Assembly: GCF_000186865.1 (NCBI RefSeq)
Contig: NW_008705594.1
Span: 1 to 15,701, forward strand
Source: Aureococcus anophagefferens
Taxonomy: Eukaryota > Sar > Pelagophyceae > Pelagomonadales > Pelagomonadaceae
Direction: 5' to 3'
DNA: 15,701 nt
Shown in pieces: positions 1 to 7,684 of the stretch (position 1 is its first letter; every line of letters begins with the position of its first letter). The translations under genes were made by a program, and so were the position numbers. The notes under the pieces were generated by a model. The model worked only from the letters and a program-made list of their open reading frames with translations. It was not told the origin of the DNA and made no database searches.

Positions 1-117
1 CTTGGTGAAATTATGTGGCTTCTCCCTCTATTGTGCGCCTGAGCGCACCCCAGGAAAATCTTCACCTATCCAACCGGCCCTTTTTTTCCCTGGGGGTCCT
101 AAACTAGGCCAGTTCCC

Positions 118-156
118 GAGCTGGGTGGAGCCCATGTTGAAGGCAACACCCAGCTC
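118..156. repeat. 10-bp perfect inverted repeat (hairpin)
   Basis: GAGCTGGGTG at 118-127 is matched by its exact reverse complement CACCCAGCTC at 147-156, with a 19-nt loop. It lies about 95 bp before the ATG of the next gene, so it may be a 5' UTR stem-loop or an operator-like site. The function is unknown. Confidence 0.7.
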
Positions 157-167
157 CTAATCCAACT

Positions 168-217
168 ATATCATTCTATATCTTGTATCATTCCTTAATA
201 TCATCCTATATCTCGTA
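168..217. repeat. Imperfect AT-rich tandem repeat
   Basis: Three imperfect units built on ATCATTCTATATCTTGT follow one another (ATCATTCTATATCTTGT, a shortened ATCATTCCTTAAT, then ATCATCCTATATCTCGT). They end about 35 bp before the start codon of the downstream gene. Confidence 0.65.
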
Positions 218-250
218 CTTTTCTTCCCACCCGGTTCTCTGCCCTTCCTC

Positions 251-1678
251 ATGGCCATCAATTTCTTCATTATCTCCTTTGTATCGATTTTTTCGTCATG
301 TGTAGGTTTAAAATTTACAGTGTATTCCGAAGAAGTACGACTTCGTCCAAGCGAAGTTCATAATGGTTTCATGAAACCTGTGCCACTGCCCAGCTGGGTT
401 ATCGATATGTTTTCCGATAATCAATCTGGTATGGTTGTTACGAATTTCACAACCGACATAGTACATTCGCACTCACCTAACAATAATACTGACCAAAATG
501 ATGTCTCGGTTCCCCTATTTGAAGTCTATAACCATCACTTCGCGCTATACCTCGGGACACGTGAGGAGATGGACGCTTATTACTCAGCAGTGCATACGAG
601 AGGCCTTGACGGTATTGGTGGGATACCCTGTTGGAGGGATGCACACCCCCTGCAGCACTGCGACTACATGGGCCCTGGTCATGCGCAGATTTGCCAGCAA
701 GCACTACGAGATGTGTATCCTGAGGTATTCAGTGGTGCAAGCAGCCCATCATTGTATGGAGGCGCTACCGGGGGTGAGATGCGACACAACCCGCACGATT
801 TTCCAGAACCATACGGTATAGTCACGTATCGCCCGCACAGTATTTTGGCAAACATGCATCTAATAAATATCAAAGGTTACACCTCAACGGCTATTTCTTC
901 TACGTACTCCCCACTTATCGAGTGCCCATGCACGTCCGACCGCCACTTCAACTTCAGCAACGGCACAATCGATGGATGTATGCCTTCTCCACCCTTCTCG
1001 TGCAATGCGCTAATGAATGCCACCAAGAACCCATCCTGCCAACTGGAAACATACAAGTCTGGATATCGGTGCTGTAAGAATGGTACATTCTTAGACATAG
1101 ACCCAAAGAACAAACTCAGCCCCGCGACTGTCTCTGTACGTGGCAAATTCACTTTCACATTCCATTCTACTAAAGAAAATACGAAGCCCTTGTTCCCTAT
1201 GGGGTGCTGTGACGTGACTGCCAACTATGATGACCAGTTGTTGCCCCGAACTCAAGGAAATGCGGAGTACACGGTTCCCTCGTGCACCGACCCTGAATGC
1301 CCTCTACACGTCTTCTCGAACGTCCAACCAATCAATCCGGGCCCGGTCCTGTACGACGGTGATGTTGAGCTCGTACATGCAGTGGCTCATGGTCACACCG
1401 GTGTTGTGGCCCTCGAACTTTACGACGAGCTCACTGGAGACTTGTTATGCAGAGCTGACATTGCTTCAGGAAAGCTGCAGTATGGAACATCTGACCTACC
1501 AGGTGATGAGATGGGTTGGCTTGTCGGTATCGAGCCGTGCGTCTGGGGAGGAGCATCAACTCCACCTCGATTTCCGAAAGACCACCCCCTACGCACAGTT
1601 GTGTACTACAACCGGACCGTTAAAGAACGCAGTGGTGTCATGGGACTGTGGTTCCTTCAAGCTGCGAAAGTGGATTAA
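251..1678 (+). CDS. Secreted SURNod19-domain protein
   Basis: 475 residues, intact and without introns. Residues 1-19 are a hydrophobic N-terminus typical of a signal peptide. The body matches the stress up-regulated Nod 19 family (SURNod19, Pfam PF07712): the EVYNHHFALY segment (91-100) corresponds to the family's VYxHH block, the C-terminal part has AHGHTG (379-384), then DEMGWLVGIEPC (419-430), and it ends with SGVMGLWFL (461-469), all in family order. Cysteines are frequent (CPC, RCC, GCC), and seven N-glycosylation sequons (N65, N78, N234, N237, N256, N277, N454) agree with a secreted or surface glycoprotein. The biochemical function of the family is unknown; in plants it is linked to stress and nodulation expression. 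The ATG at 251 is chosen because it gives the signal peptide. Base composition is less GC-rich than the transposons downstream. I am confident of the family and not of the role. Confidence 0.87.
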   Translation: MAINFFIISFVSIFSSCVGLKFTVYSEEVRLRPSEVHNGFMKPVPLPSWVIDMFSDNQSGMVVTNFTTDIVHSHSPNNNTDQNDVSVPLFEVYNHHFALYLGTREEMDAYYSAVHTRGLDGIGGIPCWRDAHPLQHCDYMGPGHAQICQQALRDVYPEVFSGASSPSLYGGATGGEMRHNPHDFPEPYGIVTYRPHSILANMHLINIKGYTSTAISSTYSPLIECPCTSDRHFNFSNGTIDGCMPSPPFSCNALMNATKNPSCQLETYKSGYRCCKNGTFLDIDPKNKLSPATVSVRGKFTFTFHSTKENTKPLFPMGCCDVTANYDDQLLPRTQGNAEYTVPSCTDPECPLHVFSNVQPINPGPVLYDGDVELVHAVAHGHTGVVALELYDELTGDLLCRADIASGKLQYGTSDLPGDEMGWLVGIEPCVWGGASTPPRFPKDHPLRTVVYYNRTVKERSGVMGLWFLQAAKVD

Positions 1679-2145
1679 CAAAGCTGATTGGCGGCCTCTG
1701 ATGATCTGACGTTTCAGAAAGTTGAGAGCCTTATTCACAATCTTGCCTTCCCTCACCCCCCCCCCCCCTCCTGTCGCCGCGGAGCTCCTTAGCATATCCC
1801 GCCGGCGGGACATGTTTAGCGAAGGACGGCCGCTCAATGCGCGCATCGAACATTTTTCTGGACGATCAATGATTTTCGTCCTGCCAGCACTCTGGAATTT
1901 CCCACTGCGCGTCGCCATCGGTATGATTTTGCTTACTTGGTCCAGCAGCCGCTTCCGACGGCGGTCGCCGCAAGCTCAGCACGGCCCGTGAATTAAAAAG
2001 AGAGGACATGAATTTTAAGCCTGGGGCAAACTAGGGACGGGTGATGCTCAGGTGTGATGCCCAGGTGTGTTGGTGTGATGCCCAGTGTGACCCTCGGTCC
2101 GCGTGTTTTCGGGTGTGATGCTCGGTGTTTTGGCCTGGGCCGAGC
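1679..2145. other. Intergenic region with simple repeats
   Basis: No supported gene. It contains a 13-base C run at 1756-1768, a perfect 14-bp palindrome TCCCGCCGGCGGGA at 1797-1810 and, next to the downstream transposon, degenerate GTGTGATG repeats. Short open frames of 80-110 codons on both strands are low-complexity and overlap each other, so they are not called. Confidence 0.6.
2038..2137. repeat. Degenerate GTGTGATGCYCAG minisatellite
   Basis: At least four variants of a 12-15-bp unit (GGGTGATGCTCAG, GTGTGATGCCCAG twice, GTGTGATGCTCGG) are separated by partial copies such as GTGTGTTG and TGTGACCCTCGG. The array ends just before the left end of the transposon at 2146. Confidence 0.7.
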
Positions 2146-2211
2146 CACAGGCCTAAAATAGAGCGCACCAGCAAGCGCCGGGCGGGCGGGCCCGCGTTCG
2201 AATGGCAGCCC
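2146..2211 (+). repeat. Left terminal/subterminal inverted repeat
   Basis: Three blocks (CACAGGCCTAAA, GCACCAGCAAGC, ATGGCAGCCC) match the right end at 7009-7069 in inverted order with slightly different spacing. The last block contains the ATG of the + gene at 2202, so the repeat probably includes its promoter and 5' UTR. Confidence 0.72.
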
Positions 2212-3431
2212 CCGTCGCGGCGCCTGGGCCAGCCCCAATGGACCCGCTGCCCATCTTCGAGCCCGGCGACATGCCCTCCATGGTCGGCGCGAACGTGGAG
2301 CTCGCGGCGGACGTCGAGGAGCGGCCGAAGAAGTACATCCGCGGGGCGTCGGCGCGGGTCCCGGCGTGGACCTTCGGGCAGGGGTGGGCGAAGCAAACGT
2401 TCCCCAGCACGTGGCACAATCAGATGATCTCGGGCACGTTCTCGAGGATGATTGAGCCGGAGTATGGCCTCTTCGTGTGGGACGACGGGGACGCGCCGGC
2501 GGAGCAGAAGACGCTGCTCGAGTACGTCAAGTAGGACGACAACGCGCCGGACACGCTCGAGGGCGAGTGCTCCTTCCTCTTCAAGGGCGTCCACGCGCTG
2601 CACAACGCGCGCCAGGCGCTGTTCCTCTTGCGCGGGGTCCTGCGCAAGCAGGTCCCGCGGGGCATCTCCGGGCTGGACGCGACGTTGATGCGCGAAGTCA
2701 AGCTCGAGGTCAAGACCGCCGACGAGTTCGACCTGCTCTTCATGTCGGCGCGCGCCTCGCGCGACGAGCTCGTCGCGAAGAACCCGAAGAAGCAGCAGAC
2801 CTACTCGGGCGACGTCGCGGTCCGCCGGAGGACCATCTCGTACTCGTTCACGACGCTCAAGCAGTGGGCGGAGTACATCGGCGCGGAGGGCGCGGTCTTC
2901 ACGAAGCACGGGTTCGACGAGAAGCTCTGCGTCGGCGTCATCCCCACGGGCGTGCTCAAGAAGGGCCTCGGCGACGACGACGCGCAGACGGCGTGGCACG
3001 AGGCCTGTGCGAAGCAGGGCTTGGTGCCCTTGGACGCGACGCGCGCGATCATCGGCGCGGAGAGCCTCCTGGTCTCAGAGGTCGCCCTGTCGCTCGCGGC
3101 GGACGCCAGGGACACGTGGATCTACTTGCTCGACGAGGGGACCACGGACGACCAGCTCGAGTACTTCTACGCGTTCGCCGAGGCCGGCTACGCGACGAGC
3201 CCGCCCGCGGAGACGCGCACGCTCTGGGGCCTCAAGCTCCAGGGCCACTTCGGGTGCATCCCCAAGACGCACATCTCGTGGGAGAAGTCGAAGCTGGTCA
3301 CCGCGTTCTTCAAGGAGACGACGATCCGAGACTCCGGCGTGCCGCTCGCGGGAGTCATCGGCGATGGACCGCCACTCTTGAAGTTCAGGCCGACGATCAT
3401 CGCGCGCGCCTCGGGGCTTATAACGAACTAA
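2202..3431 (+). pseudogene. Transposon + strand protein, broken by one in-frame TAG
   Basis: The frame is open from ATG 2202 to TAA 3429-3431 except for one TAG at 2532-2534 (codon 111 of 409). The protein-like pattern continues in the same frame on both sides (EYVK, stop, DDNAPDTLEGE), so a single base change from GAG, AAG or CAG is the simplest explanation; readthrough cannot be excluded. Downstream of the stop there are about 298 residues of mixed globular sequence, including basic stretches (KNPKKQQ), KQWAEYIG and HFGCIPKTHISWEK. I recognise no domain. It starts inside the left inverted repeat of the transposon and converges on the SAP-domain gene with only 2 bp between the stop codons, so it is probably an accessory protein of the element. 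If translated conventionally, only the first 110 residues would be made. Confidence 0.65.
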
Positions 3432-3433
3432 AC

Positions 3434-4681
3434 TTACTCGTCAGCGGCGGAGAGGTCCGCGACGACATCGCGAGCCTTCTGGATGAGTCGCTCCCGGCAG
3501 AGCTTGAGGTAGTCCATGAACTTCACGCAGATCCGTGAGGAGCGGCGGTGCCCGAAGGCGCCGCAGGCGCCGCACTTCTCCAGGCGCCGGACGTGTATCG
3601 TCTCCGGGAAATGAAGCAGGCGAATGCTCCACTCTCGAATGACGTAAAAGAACGAGTTCTTCAGACACGGTTTTCGTAGGCTCCCGATGAAGGGTGCAAT
3701 CTCGTTTTTGACCAACTTATTTGCGTGTTCCTGGACCTGGCAGTGACACTCCTGCGGAGGATGGCCGGGGAAATGCTTCTCGAAGAACTTGATGCGCTCC
3801 GTGCTGTGTTTCTCCAGCCCGTGGAGATAGCTTGACTTTTCTTTGAACCCTAACGCGCGATGCAAAGTGAAGAATTCCTGGACGCGGGCCTCGTTGCCCT
3901 CGAGCGCCGCGAACTTCTCGGGCCTCGTCGCCGGCGGCGCGACCCAGGGCTTGATGGCCGCGACCAGCAGCCGCCAGTACTCGCCGTACCTGGCGAGGAG
4001 CGGGTCCAGCGGCAGCTCGCCGCGGTTCACCGTGCCCTGGTCGACGATCATCAAATCGAGCTCGTCGATCATGTCGTCGAGCTTCGCCGTGGCCTCCTCG
4101 ATGGCCTCGTCCTTGTCCATCGCGCCGCCGTGGCGGTCCTCCTCCATGCCCTTGATCTGGCGCGTGAGCTCGTCCATCTCCGACTCCTTCACCTTGATCG
4201 CCGCGTCGAGGTTCTCGGAGATGAGCGTGCTGCTCGGGTCCATGGCCCTGATGAGGAGGTTGTGAGTGTTAAAAAGAATCCTTACCTCCCGCCCGATGAG
4301 CTTCAGGCGCTTGCCGATGATGGCCGTGAGCTGCGCGCCTGTCACTTTGTACGCGGCGCAGTGCCGCGCCGCGTCTCCGAGCGTCACCTCGGCGACGCTG
4401 GCGGCGTACGTCAGCCGGTCGCCAAAGACCAGCGCCGCCGGGTCGAGCGACGCCGCCCGCTCCTTGAGCTTGCCGAGAACGCGGTGCTTGAGCTCCTCCT
4501 TGCTGCCGGTCGAGTCTATGTTCAGGTCCTCCGCCTCGAGCTTGAGCCGCGCCACCTTCAGCGGCTTCACGTAGTTCTCGATGAGCTCGCCCATGGGCGC
4601 CGCGGCGCCCGCCTCCGCGTTGCGCACGCGCTTGTGGTAGTCCGAGAAGTCGGCCAGCGCGTACTCGATGCGCCGCGCGAC
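3434..4681 (-). CDS. SAP-domain, zinc-knuckle protein of the transposon (possible 3' exon)
   Basis: 415 codons are open from 4681 (first residues VARRIEYALADFSD) to TAA at 3434. The nearest in-frame ATG is 4594, giving 386 residues if it is an independent gene. About 4567-4466 encodes a SAP-like DNA-binding motif (LKVARLKLEAEDLN followed by STGSKEELKHRVLGKL). A charged, probably coiled-coil segment follows (KVKESEMDELTRQIKGMEED), and near the C-terminus lies CGACGAFGH-x6-C, a variant of the CCHC zinc knuckle. Immediately upstream of 4681 the - strand reads TGA CAG, so the frame could begin at an AG splice acceptor and be the last exon of the gene at 4744-6738. No donor giving the right phase is convincing. 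Function is presumably DNA or nucleoprotein binding during transposition (inference). Confidence 0.72.
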   Translation of the reverse strand, partial: VARRIEYALADFSDYHKRVRNAEAGAAAPMGELIENYVKPLKVARLKLEAEDLNIDSTGSKEELKHRVLGKLKERAASLDPAALVFGDRLTYAASVAEVTLGDAARHCAAYKVTGAQLTAIIGKRLKLIGREVRILFNTHNLLIRAMDPSSTLISENLDAAIKVKESEMDELTRQIKGMEEDRHGGAMDKDEAIEEATAKLDDMIDELDLMIVDQGTVNRGELPLDPLLARYGEYWRLLVAAIKPWVAPPATRPEKFAALEGNEARVQEFFTLHRALGFKEKSSYLHGLEKHSTERIKFFEKHFPGHPPQECHCQVQEHANKLVKNEIAPFIGSLRKPCLKNSFFYVIREWSIRLLHFPETIHVRRLEKCGACGAFGHRRSSRICVKFMDYLKLCRERLIQKARDVVADLSAADE

Positions 4682-4743
4682 CTGTCATCGCTCGATTCGA
4701 TGGCCCGACGGGCTGCATGAGGGCGCATCATTAGCCGCCGACT

Positions 4744-6738
4744 TTATGTTGAATTGTTAAGTTGAAGAAATTCTATTAAGTTTTTGCACGGTCCGCGGAC
4801 CGCGGGGAGCGAGGCGAGGCGCAGCGCAGAGAGCAGCCTCGTCACGCCCGTGCCGTCCTGCGACTCGAGCCGCACGGCGAAGGCGACGACCGTGTCGCGT
4901 GCGCCCTTGGCGCACAAGGACAGGCCCAGGTGGACGGGGTCGTCGACGCACGCGAGCGGCGGAATGAAAGGAAACATGTCGGGGCCGACGCGGCCCGGGT
5001 ACTCCGCCTGGAACGCGGAGTAGAAGCGCGACTTCTCGAAGGTCACGTCGCCCGTGTCCTTCTCCCACTCCGCGTAGTAGGCGAAGAACGAGTCGTTGGC
5101 CTTGAGCGTGTCCGCGAGCTCGTAGTTCGGCCGTTCGGCGGCGGCGTCGTCTCCGTCGTGGTTCTCAGCGCTGTTGTAGCCGCAGACCTGGCAGCAGGCC
5201 ACCTTGAAGCCCTTGGCGCCCCGGCTCCAGAGCTGGTCCGCGACGAGCGCCATTTTGTGATCGACGTCGTGCCGTCCGTCGACGAGTTTAACGCCCGCAC
5301 GGCCTGCGGGGGGTCGCGCGATCGACGCGCGGCCGGGCGACTTCGAGGGGTACTCACACGCGTTGCAGACCGACTCCCCGGGGCATCTGAACTGGAGGCC
5401 GTCCTTGCAGAGCTTGGCCATCGGCTTGGTCGCCTCGGTCAACCAGGTCCGCAGCTCCCGTAAGCCCTCGTCGTGCGCGCCCATGTAGGTGACGATCGCG
5501 GCCCACGGCGCGTTGAGGTGGCGCTTGAAGTTGTGGCACCGCGCGAGCCCCAGCTCGATGGCCGTGGTGGCGTTGGCGTTGGCCTTGTCCGCGCCGAAGG
5601 AGCTGAGCCAGTAGGGCTTGCCGTCCGCGTCGAGGAAGCCGAAGTTGAACATGTCGTGCTCGTGCGCGACGCGCGACTCGAGGAGCCGGACCAGCACCTG
5701 GTCGTAGGCCACCATGCGCGCCGCGCCGCCGTCGAGGTCGACGCCGCAGAGGGCCTTGAGCATCTGGGGCTCCTCGTAGGGCAAGCCCTCGTAGAACGCC
5801 GTGAAGTCGTCCCACTTGCACGCCATGTCGTCCTTCGCCAAGCCCTTGACGAGGGGCATGAGGCGCTCCATGCGGAGCTTCAGCTTGAAGCGGTAGCTCA
5901 TGAGGTCGCGGGCCGTGAGGTACTTGCCCTTGCCCCCGAGCTGCATGAGCTGCAGGTGGCAGTCGTAGTGCGACGCGAGCGTGTGCAACATCGACGCGGC
6001 CTGGTCGGGGTCGCCGGTGTCGACCTTGTTGTTTGTTCGAATGCATTCATCGGTAGCCAAGAGCCTCGTCGTCATCTCGTCGTCCTTGTGCGTGCGCTTC
6101 TTCAAGTCCGGGGTCGCCGTCCGCAGCCTCTTGTTCCGCCCCAGGAGGGCCGCCGTCAGCGGGAGCTGCTCGGCGAGCGGCGGCGCCGTGTAGCGCGCGC
6201 GAGTCTTGGGCGTCTTCGGCGCCATGGCCGCCGCCACCTCGGGGTCCTCCTCCTCGTCGCTCGACGAGTCCTCGACGGGCTCCGCGGGCGCCGTGTCGAC
6301 GGGCTCCATGGGCGCCGTGACGACGCCCTTGTTGTGGCGCTTGCCGTAGGCCTCGGCCCGCCGCGTATTGGGCGCCGGCGGGGGGCCCGAGGCCATGAGC
6401 ATGGCGGCCACGTCGACCCAGTCCGCGTGGGCCGCGTGCTCGCCCGTGTAGAGGAGGTTGTCGGGCGCGTTGCCCCAGTAGAACCAGGTGCCGCCCTTGA
6501 AGAGCCCGTCGGAGTCCATCGTGCCCATGCCGACGCGCGTGAACCGCGGGTCCTGCTTCACGGCGCTCCAGTGCTTCTTCCACGTGTCCGCCTCGATGCC
6601 GATGGCGTCCGGTGCGTAGCGGCCCTGGCCCGTGCTGGAGACCTTCGCGCGCGAGCACAACAGCTGGCCCTGGAAGAAATTCAACGCCTCGACGACGGTC
6701 TCGTAGGAGCCCGCGGACGCGCGGGTCCGCTTCGACAT
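4744..6738 (-). CDS. Candidate transposase of the CACTA-like element
   Basis: 664 residues from the ATG at 6738 (MSKRTRASAG), preferred over upstream ATGs because a splice acceptor and a hairpin arm sit just before it. Visible parts: an N-terminal globular region (about 15-115) with KHWSAVKQDPRF and GGTWFYWGN; an acidic Ser-rich linker (152-170); basic patches (KKRTHK near 213); a central region with WLSSFGADK (377-385), then CPGESVCNAC (452-461), DGRHDVDHK (487-495) and CCQVCG (515-520), Cys pairs suggesting zinc binding; and PFIPPLACVDDPVHLGL (590-606). Acidic residues in these blocks (D384, D487-D493, D599/D600) could form a DDE/D site, but I cannot assign a triad or family. It is the largest gene of the element, hence the transposase proposal. 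A 54-nt in-frame GT...AG segment at 5304-5357 may be spliced out. Confidence 0.72.
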   Translation of the reverse strand: MSKRTRASAGSYETVVEALNFFQGQLLCSRAKVSSTGQGRYAPDAIGIEADTWKKHWSAVKQDPRFTRVGMGTMDSDGLFKGGTWFYWGNAPDNLLYTGEHAAHADWVDVAAMLMASGPPPAPNTRRAEAYGKRHNKGVVTAPMEPVDTAPAEPVEDSSSDEEEDPEVAAAMAPKTPKTRARYTAPPLAEQLPLTAALLGRNKRLRTATPDLKKRTHKDDEMTTRLLATDECIRTNNKVDTGDPDQAASMLHTLASHYDCHLQLMQLGGKGKYLTARDLMSYRFKLKLRMERLMPLVKGLAKDDMACKWDDFTAFYEGLPYEEPQMLKALCGVDLDGGAARMVAYDQVLVRLLESRVAHEHDMFNFGFLDADGKPYWLSSFGADKANANATTAIELGLARCHNFKRHLNAPWAAIVTYMGAHDEGLRELRTWLTEATKPMAKLCKDGLQFRCPGESVCNACEYPSKSPGRASIARPPAGRAGVKLVDGRHDVDHKMALVADQLWSRGAKGFKVACCQVCGYNSAENHDGDDAAAERPNYELADTLKANDSFFAYYAEWEKDTGDVTFEKSRFYSAFQAEYPGRVGPDMFPFIPPLACVDDPVHLGLSLCAKGARDTVVAFAVRLESQDGTGVTRLLSALRLASLPAVRGPCKNLIEFLQLNNST
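5304..5357 (-). other. Candidate 54-nt in-frame intron
   Basis: On the - strand the segment starts GTGAGTACCC, a near-consensus donor, and ends with a pyrimidine-rich CCCCCCGCAG acceptor. Removing it keeps the frame and joins VCNAC to RAGVKLVDG, deleting a low-complexity Pro/Ser/Arg stretch. It is also readable as coding, so it could be retained. Confidence 0.45.
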
Positions 6739-6813
6739 AAAAACACGGCCGCGCGCGGGGGCCTGCGAGCGGCACATGTCAGCATGGGATTCCCCGCGCG
6801 CGGCCGTGTTTTT
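6739..6813. repeat. 22-bp perfect inverted repeat spanning the transposase start
   Basis: 6739-6760 (AAAAACACGG then CCGCGCGCGGGG) is the exact reverse complement of 6792-6813, with a 31-nt spacer. One arm abuts the ATG at 6738 on the - strand; the spacer contains the candidate splice acceptor. In RNA this would be a very stable GC-rich hairpin directly 5' of the start codon. Confidence 0.85.
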
Positions 6814-6932
6814 CTTGCCCCAGAGCCGACTTATCGCCCCTCGAGGTGCCATCATCGCCCGGACGGCGACGACGCGTTCGCCCCGAAGACGCGCGCGCGC
6901 AGCGTCGGGGAAGTTGGATCGGGGGAGCTCAC
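6763..6932 (-). other. Candidate 5' UTR intron of the transposase gene
   Basis: On the - strand AAG|GTGAGC (exon end 6933, intron start 6932) is a strong donor, and GCCGCTCGCAG ending at 6763 is a plausible acceptor. The 170-nt interval would be removed from a leader that begins in the right inverted repeat of the transposon, placing the ATG at 6738 24 nt after the junction. Confidence 0.4.
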
Positions 6933-7008
6933 CTTATGGCGCAGCGCGCGCTAGCGGGGCGCAGCCCAACTCGGACCGGAAGACGGCGCGCGCGCCCTCG
7001 CAAATCAC

Positions 7009-7069
7009 GGGCTGCCCATCGCCCGGGCTTGCTGGTGCACTGTGAGCGCTAGGCGAGTTTAGGCCTGTG
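7009..7069 (-). repeat. Right terminal/subterminal inverted repeat
   Basis: Inverted counterpart of 2146-2211: complement of ATGGGCAGCCC at 7009-7019, of GCACCAGCAAGC at 7027-7038 and of CACAGGCCTAAA at 7058-7069. On the - strand it contains a five-codon upstream frame (ATG at 7019 to TGA) ahead of the transposase leader. Confidence 0.72.
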
Positions 7070-7684
7070 AGCGGCGAAATTAAAGTGCAACGGAGTCAAA
7101 CAAACGCGCAGGCTTGTTTCTGGCCACCCGATCGGACGTTGCTATTACTGCACCGATTTCCGATGCTATGGCCCGGCCCAGAGGCTGCGCCGGACGGCAT
7201 GCCGGCTTCCGGTCGCGCTCGTCGCGGCCCTGGCGTGGCGCCCGCGGCGTGCGGTGCGCGCTGGGCAGCCCTCGTCGGGCCGTGGGCGGCGGCGGCGGCG
7301 CGGGTCGGGCTGCCACGCGGTAGGCGTCTGGTCGAGGACTGGCGCCACTGCGGCGACGCGCGGTTGTTCCGACACGTTCTCCGGCGTCTATGCCGGCGGG
7401 GTTCTCGCGCGCAGGGGCGCGGGGCGGCCCAATGGCGATGACTTCTTTTTTTGAGAGTTTTAACGAATGCTCGCACCTGCTCATCGCGGTCGTCGCGCCG
7501 AGGTCCGATTTGAAGAACGATCGCCGCAGCTGCGACGCCTCGCGCGCCGCGTGCGGGGTGGCGTCCCCTGGCGGCCCGGGAAGGACTACCAGGTCGTCGC
7601 CACCGTCATCGTGACCGCCGCGCCGCGCGCCTCCCTGCCGCGGCAGTTGGAAATCCACTGGGACGTCGCCTACCGATGATGTAG
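7070..7684. other. GC-rich stretch with no supported gene, left flank of the AT-rich island
   Basis: Several short frames overlap on both strands with no clear winner. The most protein-like is + 7467-7679 (GKDYQVVATVIVTAAPR ... LEIHWDVAYR, stop TGA). Another + frame (GSWKSTGTSPTDDV, from about 7642) would run directly into the frame on the far side of the island at 11281 if the island were removed. A host gene interrupted here is possible but unproven. Confidence 0.4.

Larger units (their letters stand above)
1..250. other. 5' flank of the SURNod19 gene
   Basis: No gene is visible. The stretch is moderate in GC and holds a small perfect hairpin at 33-48 (stem GTGCGC, loop CTGA), a longer 10-bp inverted repeat at 118-156, a run of T at 81-87 and a pyrimidine-rich AT tract before the ATG at 251. 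It is probably the promoter and 5' UTR of the following gene, but no TATA box or initiator can be assigned with confidence. Confidence 0.5.
2146..7069. mobile_element. CACTA-like DNA transposon, 4.9 kb
   Basis: The left end starts CACAGGCCTAAA (2146-2157) and the right end finishes TTTAGGCCTGTG (7058-7069), an exact inverted match. Two more blocks recur in inverted order inside: GCACCAGCAAGC at 2165-2176 and its complement at 7027-7038, and ATGGCAGCCC at 2202-2211 against the complement of 7009-7019. AGC lies immediately outside both ends (2143-2145 and 7070-7072), a candidate 3-bp target duplication. CAC... termini with 3-bp duplications are characteristic of CACTA/EnSpm elements, but I do not recognise the usual TNP2-type transposase inside, so the superfamily is inference. 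It carries one + gene and two - genes that fill nearly the whole interval. The nonsense codon in the + gene suggests this copy is decaying. Confidence 0.72.

Noticed and set aside
1589..1991. Open frames on both strands after the SURNod19 gene
   Set aside because: They are short, run through the poly-C tract and palindrome, and lack any recognisable pattern.
2190..2205. tRNA T-loop-like GTTCGAAT
   Set aside because: No matching acceptor, D or anticodon arms and no A box upstream; chance match within the transposon end.
2477..3538. 353-codon + strand open frame, and the 322-codon - strand frame at 2031-2999
   Set aside because: Both are shadows of the + gene at 2202-3431 with Arg/Ala-rich composition.
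4248..4285. 38-nt intron-like GTAAGG...CATCAG segment in the SAP gene (- strand)
   Set aside because: Both sides read convincingly in the same frame, and removing 38 nt would shift it; it is also very short. It remains odd because it is locally AT-rich.
3860..4720. 286-codon + strand open frame
   Set aside because: Antisense shadow of the SAP-domain gene; Arg/Leu/Val-rich without domain features.
5473..6954. 493-codon + strand open frame
   Set aside because: It is antisense to the candidate transposase, is dominated by Arg, Val, Gly, Leu and Ala, and shows no motif; long antisense frames are expected in GC-rich coding DNA.
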